DNA of 5,809 nt, from positions 1-5,809 of the forward strand of contig CAWUTX010000060.1 of the NCBI GenBank assembly GCA_963925015.1, given 5' to 3'. A program made the translations under genes and the position numbers. The notes below the pieces were generated by a model. The model saw only the letters and a list, made by a program, of their open reading frames with translations, searched no databases and was not told the origin of the DNA. The DNA comes from JAQBXX01 sp963925015 (lineage in GTDB: Bacteria > Pseudomonadota > Gammaproteobacteria > SURF-13). Positions 5,453-5,809 of this stretch are shown in pieces (the stretch's first letter is position 1; every line of letters starts with the position of its first letter).

Positions 5453-5521
5453 CAGTAGCGAGTCGCTAATAGCCGCTCTTATGGGTTTGACTGGCTACTC
5501 GCCACTAGCGACTAGCTACTG
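5453..5521. repeat. 16-bp inverted repeat in the tRNA-Gly/tRNA-Thr spacer
   Basis: CAGTAGCGAGTCGCTA (5453-5468) and TAGCGACTAGCTACTG (5506-5521) are inverted copies with 15 of 16 positions complementary, around a 37-base loop. The left arm itself contains the 13-bp palindrome TAGCGA-G-TCGCTA (5456-5468), and CTACTCGCCACT inside the loop is another near copy. In the transcript it can fold into alternative hairpins between the two tRNAs, likely substrates for RNase processing, or it is a small palindromic repeat that has inserted. Confidence 0.65.
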
Positions 5522-5526
5522 ATTTT

Positions 5527-5602
<76 letters not shown>

Positions 5603-5621
5603 TATTTTAATTTTGTACTGA

Positions 5622-5631
5622 AGGGCGCCCT
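5622..5631. repeat. 10-bp palindrome between tRNA-Thr and tuf
   Basis: AGGGCGCCCT is a perfect palindrome in the 69-base spacer between the end of tRNA-Thr and the tuf start. It may take part in cutting the tRNAs from the tuf mRNA, but it is too short to be sure. Confidence 0.3.
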
Positions 5632-5658
5632 GAACGGCACACAAGATTCGACATAGTG

Positions 5659-5663
5659 AGGAG
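5659..5663 (+). promoter_or_regulatory. Ribosome binding site of tuf
   Basis: AGGAG inside the purine-rich GTGAGGAGAGGG lies 8 bases before the ATG at 5672. It is a strong Shine-Dalgarno that fixes the tuf start and suits one of the most abundant proteins of the cell. Confidence 0.85.
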
Positions 5664-5671
5664 AGGGCATC

Positions 5672-5809
5672 ATGTCCAAAGGAAAATTCGAGCGCACCAA
5701 GCCCCATTTAAACGTGGGCACCATCGGCCATGTCGATCATGGCAAGACCACGTTGACCGCGGCGCTGACCAAAGTCATGGCCGAGAAATTCGGCGGTGAA
5801 TACAAGGCC
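5672..5809 (+). CDS. tuf: Elongation factor Tu, N-terminal part (runs off the window)
   Basis: The first 46 codons of EF-Tu, the GTPase that delivers aminoacyl-tRNA to the ribosome. The protein begins MSKGKFERTKPHLNVGTIGH and continues VDHGKTTLTAALTKVMAEKF. GHVDHGKT (19-26) is the P-loop (G1 motif) that binds GTP phosphates. The full protein is usually about 395 residues, so roughly 88 percent lies beyond the window. The start is fixed by the strong ribosome site and by family homology from the second residue on. It is the last visible member of the tRNA-Tyr/Gly/Thr-tuf operon and corresponds to tufB; in gammaproteobacteria tRNA-Trp, secE and nusG usually follow. A second tuf copy elsewhere in the genome is likely. 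Confidence 0.98.
   Translation, partial: MSKGKFERTKPHLNVGTIGHVDHGKTTLTAALTKVMAEKFGGEYKA

Overview
The window looks like the chromosome of a gammaproteobacterium, possibly a Chromatiales-like sulfur or soil lineage; the exact taxon is inference. Three things point there: the order tRNA-Tyr, tRNA-Gly, tRNA-Thr, tuf (the E. coli thrU-tyrU-glyT-thrT-tufB operon without its first tRNA), an RlmJ-type 23S rRNA methyltransferase, and the moderately GC-rich codon use.

Left part (about 1-1620, all on the minus strand): a small toxin-antitoxin island of three modules in tandem. Read in the direction of transcription they are: (i) an intact ribbon-helix-helix antitoxin and MazF/PemK toxin pair (1562 to 983) with a clear sigma70 promoter; (ii) a DUF433 antitoxin and DUF5615 PIN-like toxin pair (845 to 293), also with a near-consensus promoter, whose antitoxin reading frame carries a one-base deletion while the toxin is intact; (iii) the C-terminal half of a HigA-type antitoxin (about 290 to 84), cut off at a run of nine G and without a start codon or HigB partner. 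The island has one healthy module and two damaged ones.

Middle part: rlmJ (1725-2540, plus strand), divergent from the mazEF-like pair. It converges on a two-gene sugar-nucleotide operon on the minus strand, ugd (4932 to 3589) followed by a UDP-glucuronate 4-epimerase (3592 to 2585). The two overlap by ATGA. Together they would turn UDP-glucose into UDP-glucuronate and then UDP-galacturonate for surface polysaccharide or LPS. The 44-base convergent gap holds a C/G-rich stretch ending in a run of eight G.

Right part: a divergent intergenic region (4933-5181), then a plus-strand stable RNA and translation operon: tRNA-Tyr(GTA), tRNA-Gly(TCC), tRNA-Thr(GGT) and the first 46 codons of tuf (EF-Tu), which runs off the window. 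A TTGACA -35 box lies upstream of tRNA-Tyr, and a 13-bp AT-rich palindrome is centred about 70 bases before the predicted start, where Fis activates the E. coli homologue. The tRNA spacers contain inverted repeats, most notably a 16-bp near-perfect pair between tRNA-Gly and tRNA-Thr.

I see no wholly new system. The points most worth checking are the frameshifted antitoxin beside an intact toxin, the truncated HigA at the poly-G tract, the inverted repeats around the DUF433 promoter, and the structured tRNA spacers.
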